Shown piece after piece: positions 44,295 to 53,552 of a stretch of DNA of 64,000 nt. Below the pieces are notes generated by a model, which saw only the letters and a list, made by a program, of their open reading frames with translations, did no database searches and was not told where the DNA came from. Source of the DNA: Microbacterium candidum (GTDB taxonomy: Bacteria; Actinomycetota; Actinomycetes; Actinomycetales; Microbacteriaceae); assembly GCF_030315975.1 (NCBI RefSeq), contig NZ_JASXSZ010000002.1, positions 434,001 to 498,000 of the forward strand. The letters are read 5' to 3'. How positions within the stretch are numbered: the stretch's first letter is position 1; each line of letters begins with the position of its first letter. The translations under genes were made by a program, and so were the position numbers.

Positions 44295-45769
44295 CGCACC
44301 ACGAGGTCGTGGTCGTCGGGGCGGGCTTCGCGGGGCTCGCCGCGACGATGGCCCTGCGCGACGCCGGCATCGACGACGTGCTGGTCGTCGAGCGTGCGGC
44401 ATCCCTCGGCGGCACGTGGCGGGACAACACGTATCCGGGGGTCGCGTGCGACATCCCGAGCCACCTCTACGGCTTCGCCGCGCACCCCAACCCGGACTGG
44501 TCCGGCGTGTACGCGAACGGCGCGGAGATCCGCGCGTACCTGGAGCGTGTCGCCGCGGACGAGCGCATCGCACCACGGCTGAACACGCCCCTCACGTCCG
44601 CGAGCTGGGACGACGATCGGTGGCGCATCGACCTCGGCGGGCGGCATCCCGAGACCGTCACCGCGGACGCTCTCGTCCTCGCGTGCGGGCGGCTGACCGA
44701 GCCTCGCATCCCGTCCGTCCCCGGTCTCGCCCGATTCCCCGGCCCGGTGTTCCACTCGTCCCGGTGGCGGCACGATGTCGACCTCCAGGGCACCCGCATC
44801 GCGGTCGTCGGCACGGGGGCGTCCGCCGTGCAGCTCGTCCCCGAGCTCTCCCGCACGGCGCACGTGACGCTCTTCCAGCGGACTCCGGCATGGATCGTCC
44901 CGCGCGGAGCGCGCGCGTACAGCGAAGCCGAGCGCATGCGGTTCCGCGAGCGTCCGGACGAGCTCGCCGCCCTCCGCGCCGAGCTGTACGACGAGGGCGA
45001 GGAGCGATTCGCTTCGCGATCGGGGGATGCCGCGGCATCCGCCCTGGCCCGCGAAGTCGCGCTCGCCCACCTGTACGACCAGCTCGACGACCCGGCCCTG
45101 CGAGAGCTGCTGACTCCGGACTACGCCTTCGGCTGCAAGCGGGTGCTGCTGAGCGACGACTTCTACCCCGCGATCGCGTCCGGAGCCGTGACGCTCGAGG
45201 CATCCGCGCTGGCCACCGTCGAGGGGAGCACGGTCGTCTCCGCGGATGGCGCGCGTCACGAGGTCGATGCCATCGTCTTCGCGACCGGGTTCGCCTCCAC
45301 GCAGCAGCCGTATGCCGAGCTCGTGACCGGCGAGCGGGGCACGCTCGCCGAGCACTGGGCGGGCGGGATGACGTCCTTCGCCTCGACCGTCGTGAGCGGC
45401 TTCCCGAACCTCTTCGTCCTCGACGGCCCGAACGCCTCGCTCGGGCACAACTCGTCCGTCCTCATGATCGAGGAGCAGGCCGCCTACGCCGCGCGCACGC
45501 TCGCCGGCCGCTTCGAGGACGACCGCGACGGCGTGCTGCGCGTCGCGCCGGAGGCGGAGAGCGCGTACACCGCAGAGATCGACCGGGCCGCGGCATCCAC
45601 CCCCTGGATCACCGGAGGATGCCGCAACTGGTACGTCGACGCGCGGTCCGGGCGCCTCACCCTGCTGTGGCCGGGCACCGTGGGCGCCTTCCGCGAGCGT
45701 CTCGCGCGGGCCGACGGCTCCGAGTTCGAGCCCTCTCGACGGTTCACCCGAGAGCGCGAGGTCGCGTGA
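44291..45769 (+). CDS. Baeyer-Villiger-type flavin monooxygenase
   Basis: A 492-aa FAD- and NADPH-binding monooxygenase. First Rossmann motif GAGFAGLAA near the N-terminus, second at VVGTGASAVQ (about residue 175), and the BVMO fingerprint FPGPVFHSSRW between them (F-x-G-x3-H-x3-W). GGTWRDNTYPGVACDIP is also family-typical. Substrate likely a ketone or related compound. It is translationally coupled to fbiC (4-bp overlap) and to cofC (one-base overlap), an unusual place for such an enzyme. Confidence 0.88.
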   Translation: MTHHEVVVVGAGFAGLAATMALRDAGIDDVLVVERAASLGGTWRDNTYPGVACDIPSHLYGFAAHPNPDWSGVYANGAEIRAYLERVAADERIAPRLNTPLTSASWDDDRWRIDLGGRHPETVTADALVLACGRLTEPRIPSVPGLARFPGPVFHSSRWRHDVDLQGTRIAVVGTGASAVQLVPELSRTAHVTLFQRTPAWIVPRGARAYSEAERMRFRERPDELAALRAELYDEGEERFASRSGDAAASALAREVALAHLYDQLDDPALRELLTPDYAFGCKRVLLSDDFYPAIASGAVTLEASALATVEGSTVVSADGARHEVDAIVFATGFASTQQPYAELVTGERGTLAEHWAGGMTSFASTVVSGFPNLFVLDGPNASLGHNSSVLMIEEQAAYAARTLAGRFEDDRDGVLRVAPEAESAYTAEIDRAAASTPWITGGCRNWYVDARSGRLTLLWPGTVGAFRERLARADGSEFEPSRRFTREREVA

Positions 45770-46371
45770 TGTGGACCATCGTCATCCCGGTCAAGCACAC
45801 CGACCACGGCAAGTCGCGCCTCGCGGTGCCGGGGCTGCGGCGCACCGAGCTCGCCCGCGCGATCGCGCTCGACACGATCGCAGCGGCGGTGGATGCGGCG
45901 CGCGTCGTCGTCGTGACGTCGGATCACACGGTCGCGCGCGAAGCGCAGGTACTGGGGGCGACGATCGCGGCGGATGCCGGCGGCGGCATCGATGCGGCGA
46001 TCGCGGCAGTCATGCCGGCGACCGGATTCCGTGCGGCTCTGCTCGGCGACCTGCCGGCCCTCCGCTCGGAGGATCTGACAGATGCGCTGCGGGATGCCGC
46101 ATCCCGGCCCCGCGCGGTCGTCCCGGATGCCGAGGGCACGGGCTCGACGCTCGTGACCGCGACCCCGGGCCAGCCGTGGGCGTCGGCCTTCGGCCACGAC
46201 TCGTTCGCCCGCCACGTCGCGCTCGGGTGCGTGCCACTCGCGGTGGCCTCGACGTCGAGCCTGCGCCGCGACGTCGACACGCTCGCCCAGCTCGAGGCCG
46301 CCGCGTCTCTGGGACTCGGGCCGCGTACGGCGGCCGTGTTCGCCACCCGGATGCTGACTGCATCTGCCTGA
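45769..46371 (+). CDS. cofC: Phosphoenolpyruvate/2-phospholactate guanylyltransferase (CofC/FbiD)
   Basis: A 200-aa nucleotidyltransferase that charges PEP or 2-phospho-L-lactate with GMP to donate the side chain of F420. The N-terminal [15 protein letters not shown] is the family signature, followed by [16 protein letters not shown] and [13 protein letters not shown]. The ATG begins on the last base of the upstream stop codon (TGATG). The product is used by CofD, encoded at 55.3-56.2 kb. Confidence 0.92.
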   Translation: MWTIVIPVKHTDHGKSRLAVPGLRRTELARAIALDTIAAAVDAARVVVVTSDHTVAREAQVLGATIAADAGGGIDAAIAAVMPATGFRAALLGDLPALRSEDLTDALRDAASRPRAVVPDAEGTGSTLVTATPGQPWASAFGHDSFARHVALGCVPLAVASTSSLRRDVDTLAQLEAAASLGLGPRTAAVFATRMLTASA

Positions 46372-46402
46372 CCCGCCCGCCGGTTCCACTGAAGGAGACA
46401 CG

Positions 46403-47419
46403 ATGACCCTCACCCTCGGCTACAAGGCCTCCGCCGAGCAGTTCGGCCCCCGCGAGCTCGTCGAGATCGCCGTCGGCGCGGAGCGCCACGGATTCGAATC
46501 GGTGTTCGTCAGCGACCACTTCCAGCCGTGGCGGCACACCGGCGGGCACGCACCGTTCTCCCTCTCGTGGATGGCGGCGGTCGGTGAGCGGACCTCGACG
46601 ATCCGCATCGGCACGAGCGTGCTCACCCCGACGTTCCGGTACAACCCGGCCGTCATCGCGCACGCGTTCGCGACGATGGGATGCCTCTACCCCGATCGTG
46701 TGATCCTCGGCATCGGCACGGGCGAGGCGCTGAACGAGGTCGCGACCGGCTTCCGCGGCGCGGGCGACCAGGACTGGCCCGAGTTCAAGGAGCGCTTCGC
46801 GCGCTTGCGTGAAGCCGTCCGCCTCATGCGGGCGCTGTGGGCGGGCGACCGGGTGACGTTCGAGGGCGAGTACTACTCGACCCACGACGCCTCGATCTAC
46901 GACCGTCCCGAGGGCGGCATCCCGATCTACATCGCGGCCGGCGGCCCCGTGGTCGCGAAGTACGCGGGCCGCGCGGGCGATGGGTTCATCTGCACGTCGG
47001 GCAAGGGCCCCGAGCTCTATGTCGACCAGCTCATCCCCGCGGTCGCGGAGGGTGCCGAGGCGGCCGGCAAGGACCCTGCATCCATCGACCGCATGATCGA
47101 GATCAAGCTCTCCTACGAGCACACGCTCGATGCCGCGCTCGACAACACGCGCTTCTGGTCGCCGTTGTCGCTCTCCAAGGAGCAGAAGCACGACATCACC
47201 GACCCCGTCGAGATGGAGCAGGCCGCGGACGCGCTGCCGATCGAGCAGATCGCGAAGCGCTGGATCGTCGGCACCGACCCGGACGAGGTGGTGGCGCAGA
47301 TCGGCCAGTACATCGACTGGGGCTTCAACCACCTCGTCTTCCACGCGCCCGGTCAGGACCAGGAGCGCTTCCAGACCCTCTTCGAGAACGAGCTCGCCCC
47401 GCGCCTGCGGGCGCGGTGA
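46403..47419 (+). CDS. fgd: F420-dependent glucose-6-phosphate dehydrogenase
   Basis: A 338-aa luciferase-fold enzyme that reduces F420 with glucose 6-phosphate. Family features: [51 protein letters not shown] and [12 protein letters not shown]. The His in the SDHFQPW loop and the Glu in GTGEA match known catalytic positions. GAAGGAG precedes the ATG. Its location directly after fbiC-BVMO-cofC makes a self-contained F420 supply and reduction block. Confidence 0.93.
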   Translation: MTLTLGYKASAEQFGPRELVEIAVGAERHGFESVFVSDHFQPWRHTGGHAPFSLSWMAAVGERTSTIRIGTSVLTPTFRYNPAVIAHAFATMGCLYPDRVILGIGTGEALNEVATGFRGAGDQDWPEFKERFARLREAVRLMRALWAGDRVTFEGEYYSTHDASIYDRPEGGIPIYIAAGGPVVAKYAGRAGDGFICTSGKGPELYVDQLIPAVAEGAEAAGKDPASIDRMIEIKLSYEHTLDAALDNTRFWSPLSLSKEQKHDITDPVEMEQAADALPIEQIAKRWIVGTDPDEVVAQIGQYIDWGFNHLVFHAPGQDQERFQTLFENELAPRLRAR

Positions 47420-47893
47420 CCGTGACCGTCCGTGCACCGCGCGCCGCCGACATCCCGGCCCTCGCGCGGGCACGTGCAGGCGTGGCAGGAGGCGTATCGC
47501 GGGCTCTTCTCCGACGCCATCCTCGACGACCCGACCTTCATTCCGCGCCGCGAGCGCTTCTGGGCGAACGTGCTCGCGGACGACTCGGGCCGCACGCGCG
47601 CCGCGCTCGCCGAGATCGACGGCGAAGTGGTGGGGCTCGCGCTGTCCGGACCTTCGGAGACGGCGGATGCGGAGCGCCAGCTGTACAACCTGTACCTCCT
47701 CGCCGCGCACTACGGGAGCGGTGCCGGTGCAGCCTTGCTGAATGCCGTCGTCGACCCCGACGAGGACGTCATCCTGTGGGTCGCCGACCCCAACCCGCGC
47801 GCGCAGGCGTTCTACCGCAAACAGGGCTTCGCGCCCGACGGACCCGTCAAGATCGAGCACGACGTCCGCGAGATCCGGATGCGCCGCACCTGA
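47416..47893 (+). pseudogene. Frameshifted GNAT acetyltransferase
   Basis: The start GTGACCGTGACC overlaps the fgd stop and encodes [19 protein letters not shown], a normal GNAT beginning. The natural continuation HVQAWQEAYRGLF lies in another frame, and the length 478 is not a multiple of three, so there is an indel near 47470-47475. The rest (ALAEIDGEVVGLALSG, LYNLYLLAAHYGSGAGAALL, NPRAQAFYRKQGF) is intact. A GTG at 47432 in the second frame would still give a 153-aa protein. Either a recent mutation or a sequence error. Confidence 0.75.
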
Positions 47894-48604
47894 TCAGCGT
47901 TGCAGTGTGGAGATCATCTCCTGCAGCGTCTCGATCTTGGATTCGAGCGACTTGATGTGGGCGACCGTGACCGCCTGCTGCTCGGCGTCCTGCACCGCGA
48001 TCTTCTCGATGATCCACGCCGCGAAGGTCGCCGTGACGATACCGAGGAGGGCGATGCCGCAGACCATGAGGGCGGCCGCGATGATGCGGCCCTGCGGGGT
48101 GATCGGCACCTCGTCGCCGTAGCCGACGGTCGTCACGGTGACGACCGCCCACCACAGCGCGTCGCCGAGGGTCTTGATGGTCGAGCCCGCTGCGGGCCGC
48201 TCCGCATCCAGCACCGCCAGCGCCGCGACGAACACCAGGAGCGACGCGGCGCTCGTCACGTAGAGGGCGATGCGACCGCGGATGGCGACGCCCGCCGTGC
48301 GATCGAGTACCCGCAGCAGCGTCACGAACCGCAGCGCGCGCAGCGGACGCATCATCGGCAGCACGACGACCGCGAGATCGAACAGATGCGAGCGGAACCA
48401 TCTCCCGCGCGGTTTCGCGAGATACAGGTTCATGCCGTAGTCGACGAGGAACAACGCCCACGTCAGCGCCTGGATCAACTCGGCGGGCACGGCGGCCGGC
48501 CCCGACAGGTCCGCGATCACCTCCCACGCGTATGCCGCGAGGAAGATGAGGGCCGCCGCCACGAGCGGCCATTCCATGACTTTCTGCCAGCGCTGCTGAT
48601 CCAT
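47894..48604 (-). CDS. Voltage-gated-like potassium channel
   Basis: A 236-aa channel subunit. The selectivity filter TTVGYGD sits between the last two of about six hydrophobic helices. An S4-like helix carries spaced arginines (RPLRALRFVTLLRVLDR). A short C-terminal coiled coil (VAHIKSLESKIETLQEMI) would help tetramerise it. ATG at 48604 with TACGAT 6 nt upstream. Its stop abuts that of the frameshifted GNAT gene. Confidence 0.9.
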   Translation of the reverse strand: MDQQRWQKVMEWPLVAAALIFLAAYAWEVIADLSGPAAVPAELIQALTWALFLVDYGMNLYLAKPRGRWFRSHLFDLAVVVLPMMRPLRALRFVTLLRVLDRTAGVAIRGRIALYVTSAASLLVFVAALAVLDAERPAAGSTIKTLGDALWWAVVTVTTVGYGDEVPITPQGRIIAAALMVCGIALLGIVTATFAAWIIEKIAVQDAEQQAVTVAHIKSLESKIETLQEMISTLQR

Positions 48605-48610
48605 GGCGTG

Positions 48611-48616
48611 ATCGTA
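48611..48616 (-). promoter_or_regulatory. -10 box of the potassium channel gene
   Basis: TACGAT lies 6 nt before the ATG at 48604; there is no ribosome site. Confidence 0.5.
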
Positions 48617-48655
48617 CGACCGCGGCAGCGCTCTCGGGCAGAACAATTCTCTGCC

Positions 48656-48689
48656 GGTCGTTGAGCGAGCGAAGCGAGTCGAAACGCAG
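48656..48689. repeat. Family A repeat, single arm
   Basis: GGTCGTTGAGCGAGCGAAGC with a GTCGAAACGC variant lies between the potassium channel start and the histidine kinase stop. No opposing arm is present. Confidence 0.75.
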
Positions 48690-48695
48690 CGACCG

Positions 48696-49832
48696 TCAGT
48701 CGGCGACGGCCATGTCCATGACGAACCGCGACCCGCCATCGACATTCGTCACGCGCAGGTCGCCGTCGTGGGCGACGAGGATGCCGTGCGCGATCGCAAG
48801 GCCGAGTCCCGCGCCGCTCGAGCGCCCGACGAGGGGTGGACGGGATGCGGCACCCCGCCATCCCGCGCGGAACACCTCGCCGAGATCCGCGGGTGGGATG
48901 CCGCCGCCCTGATCGACGACGGCGAGCAGCGCCCGTCCCCCGAGCACGGACGTCTCCACCCGGATCGCCGAGCCGGACGGCGAATGCTGGATCGCGTTCA
49001 GGAGCAGGTTTCCGACCGCCCGGCCGAGCTCGCGCGCATCCCCTGTGACGAAGATGTCCTGATCAGGCGACTCGCGGATCGTCACGTCCCTCATCGCGGC
49101 AAGGGTGTGCAGCTCCGCCACGGCGTCGCTCACCAGGTCGTGGAGCGACACCGTCTCCATCGCCAGCACGAGCCGCCCGGACTCGATCTTCGACAGCTCG
49201 AACAGATCGTCGACGAGGTCGGACAGGTGGTCGACCTGCACGCGCATCTGCCGGTGGAAGCGCTGCGGGTCGTCGGCCAGGCCGTCCTCGAGCGCCTCCG
49301 CCATCGCGCGGAGTCCGGCCAGCGGCGTCCGCAGGTCGTGGGAGATCCACGCGACGAACTCGCGACGAGACGCGTCGAGCGCCGCGACCTCGGCCCGCGC
49401 GTCCTCGAGCCGGCGGCTCGTCCGGGCGAGCTCGGCGGCCACCGCGGCGAGTTCGGAACCGCCGTCGAGCGCCGAGTCCGAGGCATCCGTCGCCTGCTGC
49501 TCCCCGACGATCGCCGCCATCCGGCGGACCTGCCGCGCCTGCCGCACGAACGTCACCGCGAGCACCACCGCGACCGCGAGCGCGACGACGGCGGCGATGC
49601 CGGCGACCCACAGGCTCACCAACAGATCGTGCGACGAGAGGAACATCGCCCGGGCGACGGCGACCATGCCCGCGACGACCGACAGCATGCCGGTGAGGAC
49701 AACCACGGACACCTGCACGACCATCGGCGCGCGTCTTGCGAGCCGCAGCGCGACGAGCCCCACGAGCCCGACGACCACGCCGCACAGCAGCGCGATCCCG
49801 ACGATCGCAGCGAGATCGCGCCCCGGGATCAT
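48696..49832 (-). CDS. Sensor histidine kinase
   Basis: A 378-aa membrane kinase. Three hydrophobic helices (about 10-30, 38-62 and 72-95) leave almost no extracellular loop, so it probably senses a signal in or at the membrane. The HisKA box is VAWISHDLRTPLAGL (phosphorylated His), followed by N box NLLLNAIQHS, G1 VVDQGGGIP and G2 SSGAGLGLAI. It overlaps the response regulator by 4 bp and is its partner. Confidence 0.92.
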   Translation of the reverse strand: MIPGRDLAAIVGIALLCGVVVGLVGLVALRLARRAPMVVQVSVVVLTGMLSVVAGMVAVARAMFLSSHDLLVSLWVAGIAAVVALAVAVVLAVTFVRQARQVRRMAAIVGEQQATDASDSALDGGSELAAVAAELARTSRRLEDARAEVAALDASRREFVAWISHDLRTPLAGLRAMAEALEDGLADDPQRFHRQMRVQVDHLSDLVDDLFELSKIESGRLVLAMETVSLHDLVSDAVAELHTLAAMRDVTIRESPDQDIFVTGDARELGRAVGNLLLNAIQHSPSGSAIRVETSVLGGRALLAVVDQGGGIPPADLGEVFRAGWRGAASRPPLVGRSSGAGLGLAIAHGILVAHDGDLRVTNVDGGSRFVMDMAVAD

Positions 49833-50554
49833 GCCGGCTCACCGACCGAAGGCTCACCGACCGAGAGCCGGTACCCGACGCCCCACACGGTCTGCAGGAT
49901 GCGGGGATGCGTCGGGTCGTCCTCGACCTTCTCCCGCAGGCGCCGCATCGTGACGGTCACGGTCGAGAGGTCGCCGTAGCTCCACCCCCACACCGAGCCG
50001 AGCAGCTCCTCGCGCGTGAACGCGCGCTGCGGGTGCTTCAGCAGGAACGAGAACAGGTCGAACTCGCGCGCGGACAAGGCCAGCGGCATCCCGTCCTTCT
50101 GCACGAACCGGGCGGACGGATGCAGCGTGAACGCGCCGAGGTCGAACGGCGCCTCCGGCGCGTACTCGACGAGGCTGCGCCGCAGCACCGATCCGACGCG
50201 CAGCACCAGCTCGCGCGGGGAGAACGGCTTCGTGAGGTAGTCGTCGGCGCCGGCCTCGAGGCCGTCGATGCGGTCGTCGGTCGCGCCGAGCGCGGTGAGC
50301 ATGATGACGGGGATGTCGTGCGCGGCGCGGATGCGACGGCACACTTCCACTCCGTCGATGCCGGGGAGCATCCGATCCATGACGATGAGGTCCGGCGCGC
50401 GTTCGGCGACGAGGTCGATCGCCTGGAACCCGTCGGACACCTCGTCGACCAGGTATCCGGCGTCCTGCAGGTAGGTGCGCACGACCTCGCGCACCGTCTC
50501 GTCGTCCTCGACGAGGAGGATGCGGCGGTCCCGCAGATCGCCCGCGATGTCCAT
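49829..50554 (-). CDS. OmpR-family response regulator
   Basis: A 241-aa transcription factor. Receiver domain (about 10-125): acidic pair VEDDE, phospho-acceptor Asp in IVMDRMLPG, Thr/Ser in MLTALG and Lys in LTKPF. DNA-binding winged helix (about 135-235) with LSAREFDLFSFLLKHP and the recognition helix TVTVTMRRLREKVE. ATG with TAGCAT 6 nt upstream. Probable targets include its own operon and the divergent propeller gene. Confidence 0.93.
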   Translation of the reverse strand: MDIAGDLRDRRILLVEDDETVREVVRTYLQDAGYLVDEVSDGFQAIDLVAERAPDLIVMDRMLPGIDGVEVCRRIRAAHDIPVIMLTALGATDDRIDGLEAGADDYLTKPFSPRELVLRVGSVLRRSLVEYAPEAPFDLGAFTLHPSARFVQKDGMPLALSAREFDLFSFLLKHPQRAFTREELLGSVWGWSYGDLSTVTVTMRRLREKVEDDPTHPRILQTVWGVGYRLSVGEPSVGEPA

Positions 50555-50560
50555 GGGCTC

Positions 50561-50566
50561 ATGCTA
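50561..50566 (-). promoter_or_regulatory. -10 box of the two-component operon
   Basis: TAGCAT lies 6 nt before the response regulator ATG at 50554. Confidence 0.5.
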
Positions 50567-50608
50567 GGTCGGCCGTGCGCCAGGCGGGCGGGTGCGCCTT
50601 ACGAAACG

Positions 50609-50625
50609 GTGACAGCGACCGTCAC
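50609..50625. promoter_or_regulatory. Inverted repeat between the two-component operon and the propeller gene
   Basis: GTGACAGCGACCGTCAC has 5-bp arms GTGAC/GTCAC around seven bases. It is placed upstream of both divergent genes and is a candidate regulator site. Confidence 0.35.
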
Positions 50626-50714
50626 GGGTCGGTAAGCGGATGACGGTTCCCCGCCGCTGGGCGGGGTGCGACTGTTGCCTCGCCCCCCAACCAGATACTC
50701 CGAAAGGACTCATC

Positions 50715-51848
50715 ATGAGGCTCTCACTCAAGGCGTCCGCGGCCGGTGTCGCGGCCCTCGCGGCGGTCGCGACCGCCCTCCTCGGCGGCGGCGCGGCGCA
50801 GGCGACGACGGGCTCGCCGGCCGGTTCCGATCCCGTCGGCGCGGTGTTCGTGCAGACCGACGGGCTCGCCGGGAACGCGATCGTCGCCTATGACCGGAAC
50901 GCCGACGGCACGTTGCACTGGGCCGACACCTATCCGACCGGAGGCCTCGGCCTCCAGCTCGCCGGCTCCGCCGTCGACCACCTCGCATCGCAGGGCTCGC
51001 TCGCTCGCGCCGGCGGATCGCTCTTCGCCGTGAATGCGGGGAGCAACACGATCACGTCGTTCGCCATCCGCGGCGACCGGCTGGTGCGGCTGCAGACCAC
51101 CGGTTCGGGCGGTGATGCGCCGGTGAGCATCGCGACGCATGACCGACGCGTGTTCGTGCTCAACGCCCGCGGAGGCGGCTCGATCCAGGGCTACCTCAAC
51201 GTCGGCGGCCTGCTCGTGAAGGTTCCGGCGTGGCATCGCGATCTCGGGTTGAACCCCGCCGCGACGCCGCAGTTCGTCACGACGCCGGGCCAGATCGCGT
51301 TCACGCCGGACGGTTCGAAGCTCATCGTCACGACGAAGGCGAACACGAACGCGTTCGACGTCTTCTCCACTGCCGGGTTCGGGCTGTCCGCATCCCCCGT
51401 CGTCACGACGGTGCCGGGGACGGTGCCGTTCGGGATCCAGTTCGACGCGGCGGGCCACCTCGTCGCGGTGGAGGCCGGCCCGAGCGCGATCGCCACGTTC
51501 ACGGTGAACGCGGACGGCTCGCTGACGCAGCTTGCCTGGGCCGCGACCGGGCAGGCCGCCGCGTGCTGGGTCGTCGTCTCAGGCGCCTACGCGTACACGT
51601 CGAACGCGGGCAGCGCGTCGCTGAGCGGCTACCGCCTCGGGACCGTCGGGTCGCTCACCGCGCTCGGCAACACCGCGACCGACCCCGGAACGGTGGATGC
51701 CGCCACGGCCGGCGGGTTCCTCTACGTGCAGACCGGCGCCACCGGCACGGTGGACGAGTTCCGCATGGGCGCGGACGGTTCCCTGACGAAGGTCGGCTCC
51801 GTGCTCGTGCCGGACGCGGTCGGTGGCGAAGGGATCGTCGCGAGCTGA
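50715..51848 (+). CDS. Secreted beta-propeller (lactonase-like) protein
   Basis: A 377-aa exported protein. Signal peptide about residues 1-30 (ALAAVATALLGGGAAQA). The remainder is a run of about seven beta-propeller blades of the YVTN/6-phosphogluconolactonase type: GNAIVAYDRNADGTLHW, NTITSFAIRGDRLVRLQ, IAFTPDGSKLIVTTKANTN and FTVNADGSLTQLAW each mark a blade. Catalytic function is unproven. AAAGGA precedes the ATG. It is divergent from a two-component system that may control it. Confidence 0.82.
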   Translation: MRLSLKASAAGVAALAAVATALLGGGAAQATTGSPAGSDPVGAVFVQTDGLAGNAIVAYDRNADGTLHWADTYPTGGLGLQLAGSAVDHLASQGSLARAGGSLFAVNAGSNTITSFAIRGDRLVRLQTTGSGGDAPVSIATHDRRVFVLNARGGGSIQGYLNVGGLLVKVPAWHRDLGLNPAATPQFVTTPGQIAFTPDGSKLIVTTKANTNAFDVFSTAGFGLSASPVVTTVPGTVPFGIQFDAAGHLVAVEAGPSAIATFTVNADGSLTQLAWAATGQAAACWVVVSGAYAYTSNAGSASLSGYRLGTVGSLTALGNTATDPGTVDAATAGGFLYVQTGATGTVDEFRMGADGSLTKVGSVLVPDAVGGEGIVAS

Positions 51849-51855
51849 CCAGTAG

Positions 51856-51893
51856 TCCCCGAGCCAGCCCCCGGTCCCGAGCTTGTCGAGGGC
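51856..51893. repeat. Family B repeat after the propeller gene
   Basis: AGTCCCCGAGCCAGCC and GGTCCCGAGCTTGTCGAGGG are degraded family B units, directly followed by family A units, so both families meet here. Confidence 0.75.
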
Positions 51894-52074
51894 TCGAAAC
51901 GCTCAACGACCCGCGCAGATCGCATGATGCGCGGGTCGTTGAGCGAGCGAAGCGAGACGAAACGCAGTGCTGCGCCGAGGTGCGGGGGTCGTTGAGCGAG
52001 CGAAGCGAGACGAAACGCAGGTGCCGCGCCGACGTGCGTCGGTCGTTGAGCGAGCGAAGCGAGACGAAACGCAG
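51893..52074. repeat. Family A tandem array
   Basis: A short inverted piece (51893-51914) is followed by three direct copies of a 34-bp unit (GGTCGTTGAGCGAG to GAGACGAAACGCAG) at about 51934-51967, 51988-52020 and 52041-52074. Period is 53-54 bp. The 19-20-bp spacers resemble each other (both carry GCGCCGA and TGCG), so the array grew by tandem duplication. It lies between convergent genes. Confidence 0.88.
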
Positions 52075-52085
52075 TCAGTCTGAGA

Positions 52086-53552
52086 TCAGCGTTCGAGACC
52101 CACGGCGAGGAGCTCGATCAGCAGCCGCTCGACGAGCTCGGACGGCAGCGCCTCGACCAGCGCGAGCACCGGAGCGAGCGCTCCAAGGCCGGACGGCTCG
52201 AGCAGACCCGCCGCGCGGAGGATCTCGACCGCCGCATCCGAGTTCAGGTGCCTCAGGTCGTCGGGCTCGAAACCGCCGAGCAGCCCCTGCGCGAGCGCGG
52301 CGCCGTCGAGGTGCGGCATCCCGCGCACCGCGTCGGCGGCCGCCGCTGCGGCCGGGACGAGCTCATCGACGACCTGCTCGGTGACCGGCGTGATCGTGAG
52401 GTGCGCCGTCGAGGGCAACCACGATCCGTCGGGCTGGATGGATGCCGGCTGCAGCTGCACGACGAACCCGTAGTCGCGCATCGCGTCCGCCCACAGGTGC
52501 GGGTCGACACGGCGATCGGCGGGCACGGAGGCATCCACCGCGACCGCGACCATCGGGCCCGTCGGCCGCCCGACCACCGACAGACCCTCGATCGCATCGA
52601 TCGCCTCTACGATGCGGCCCGTCGAGGCGGCCATCGAGTCGGTGAGCTCGCGGAAGCCCTCGACCCCGAGGACAGAGGTGATCGCCCACGCCGCCGCAAG
52701 CGGGGCGGCCGACTTCGAGCCGAGGAGCGTCGCGTTGACGACGGGGTAGCCGGGCCAGGCGCTCGTCGCGAACCACTGGTGGCGCTGCCGGTCGCGGCCG
52801 CGCTGCAGCAGGACCGAGACGCCCTTCGGCGCGTAGCCGTATTTATGCAGGTCGGCAGACAGACTCGTGACGCCGGGGACGGCGAAGTCCCACGGATGCG
52901 CGGGAGCCCCCGCCGCATGCTGCGGCCAGAAGGCGAGCGCGAACCCGCCGATGCACGCGTCGACATGCAGGTCCACTCCGGCGGCGAGCGCGGCAGCAGC
53001 CACCTCGACGACCGGGTCGAGCGTCGCGTAGGGATACGACGGCGCACTGACGACGACAAGCGCGACATCGTCGCCGAGGCGCTCGATCACGGCAGAGGCA
53101 TCCGGACGTCCCGTCGACGGGTCGACCGGCACGAGGTCGAGCGCGACATCCAGGAGCGCCGCCGCCTTGCGGAACGCGGCGTGCACCGTGGTCGGAGCGA
53201 CGAGGCGGGGCGTCCCCGACCGGTGTCGTGCGCGCCAGGCATCCCGCGCCGTCTTCACCGCGAGGATGCAGCTCTCGGTGCCGCCGGAGGTCGCCGTCCC
53301 GACGACCTCGTCATCGGCGTGGAACACCGACCGCGCGAAATCGACGAGCTCGCGCTCGATGACCGCCACCGACCGGAAGGTCGTCGGGTCGAGACCGTTC
53401 ACGGGCTGCATCGTGCGCACCGCGGCGGCAGCGAGCTCGTCGAGCTCGGGGCGGCCCGAGTCGTAGACATACGACAGCAGGCGCCCGCCGTGGGTCGGCG
53501 CGTCGAGGGCTCGCAGCTCCGCGAGCCGGGCGATGACGTCTTGCGGGTTCAT
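52086..53552 (-). CDS. PLP-dependent decarboxylase/lyase (S1P-lyase-like)
   Basis: A 488-aa type I-fold PLP enzyme of the group II decarboxylase/sphingosine-1-phosphate lyase family. The cofactor Lys is in SADLHKYGYAPKG; GTATSGGTESCILAVKTARD binds the PLP phosphate, and DLHVDACIGGF has the Asp that contacts the ring. It overlaps the symporter gene by 4 bp, so transporter and enzyme are made together. Substrate unknown: an amino acid or a phosphorylated amino alcohol are the main options. Confidence 0.85.
   Translation of the reverse strand: MNPQDVIARLAELRALDAPTHGGRLLSYVYDSGRPELDELAAAAVRTMQPVNGLDPTTFRSVAVIERELVDFARSVFHADDEVVGTATSGGTESCILAVKTARDAWRARHRSGTPRLVAPTTVHAAFRKAAALLDVALDLVPVDPSTGRPDASAVIERLGDDVALVVVSAPSYPYATLDPVVEVAAAALAAGVDLHVDACIGGFALAFWPQHAAGAPAHPWDFAVPGVTSLSADLHKYGYAPKGVSVLLQRGRDRQRHQWFATSAWPGYPVVNATLLGSKSAAPLAAAWAITSVLGVEGFRELTDSMAASTGRIVEAIDAIEGLSVVGRPTGPMVAVAVDASVPADRRVDPHLWADAMRDYGFVVQLQPASIQPDGSWLPSTAHLTITPVTEQVVDELVPAAAAAADAVRGMPHLDGAALAQGLLGGFEPDDLRHLNSDAAVEILRAAGLLEPSGLGALAPVLALVEALPSELVERLLIELLAVGLER

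Noticed and set aside
44291-45769. Flavoprotein as an F420-dependent enzyme
   Set aside because: The sequence has two Rossmann motifs and the BVMO fingerprint for FAD and NADPH; there is no luciferase or PNPOx-type F420-binding fold.
46488-46500. tRNA-like GGATTCGAATCGG sequence
   Set aside because: It lies inside the fgd coding sequence and no cloverleaf can be formed around it.
51934-52074. CRISPR-like array of three 34-bp repeats
   Set aside because: Spacers are 19-20 bp, resemble one another, and the repeat unit also occurs singly at many intergenic and coding places. No cas genes are nearby.
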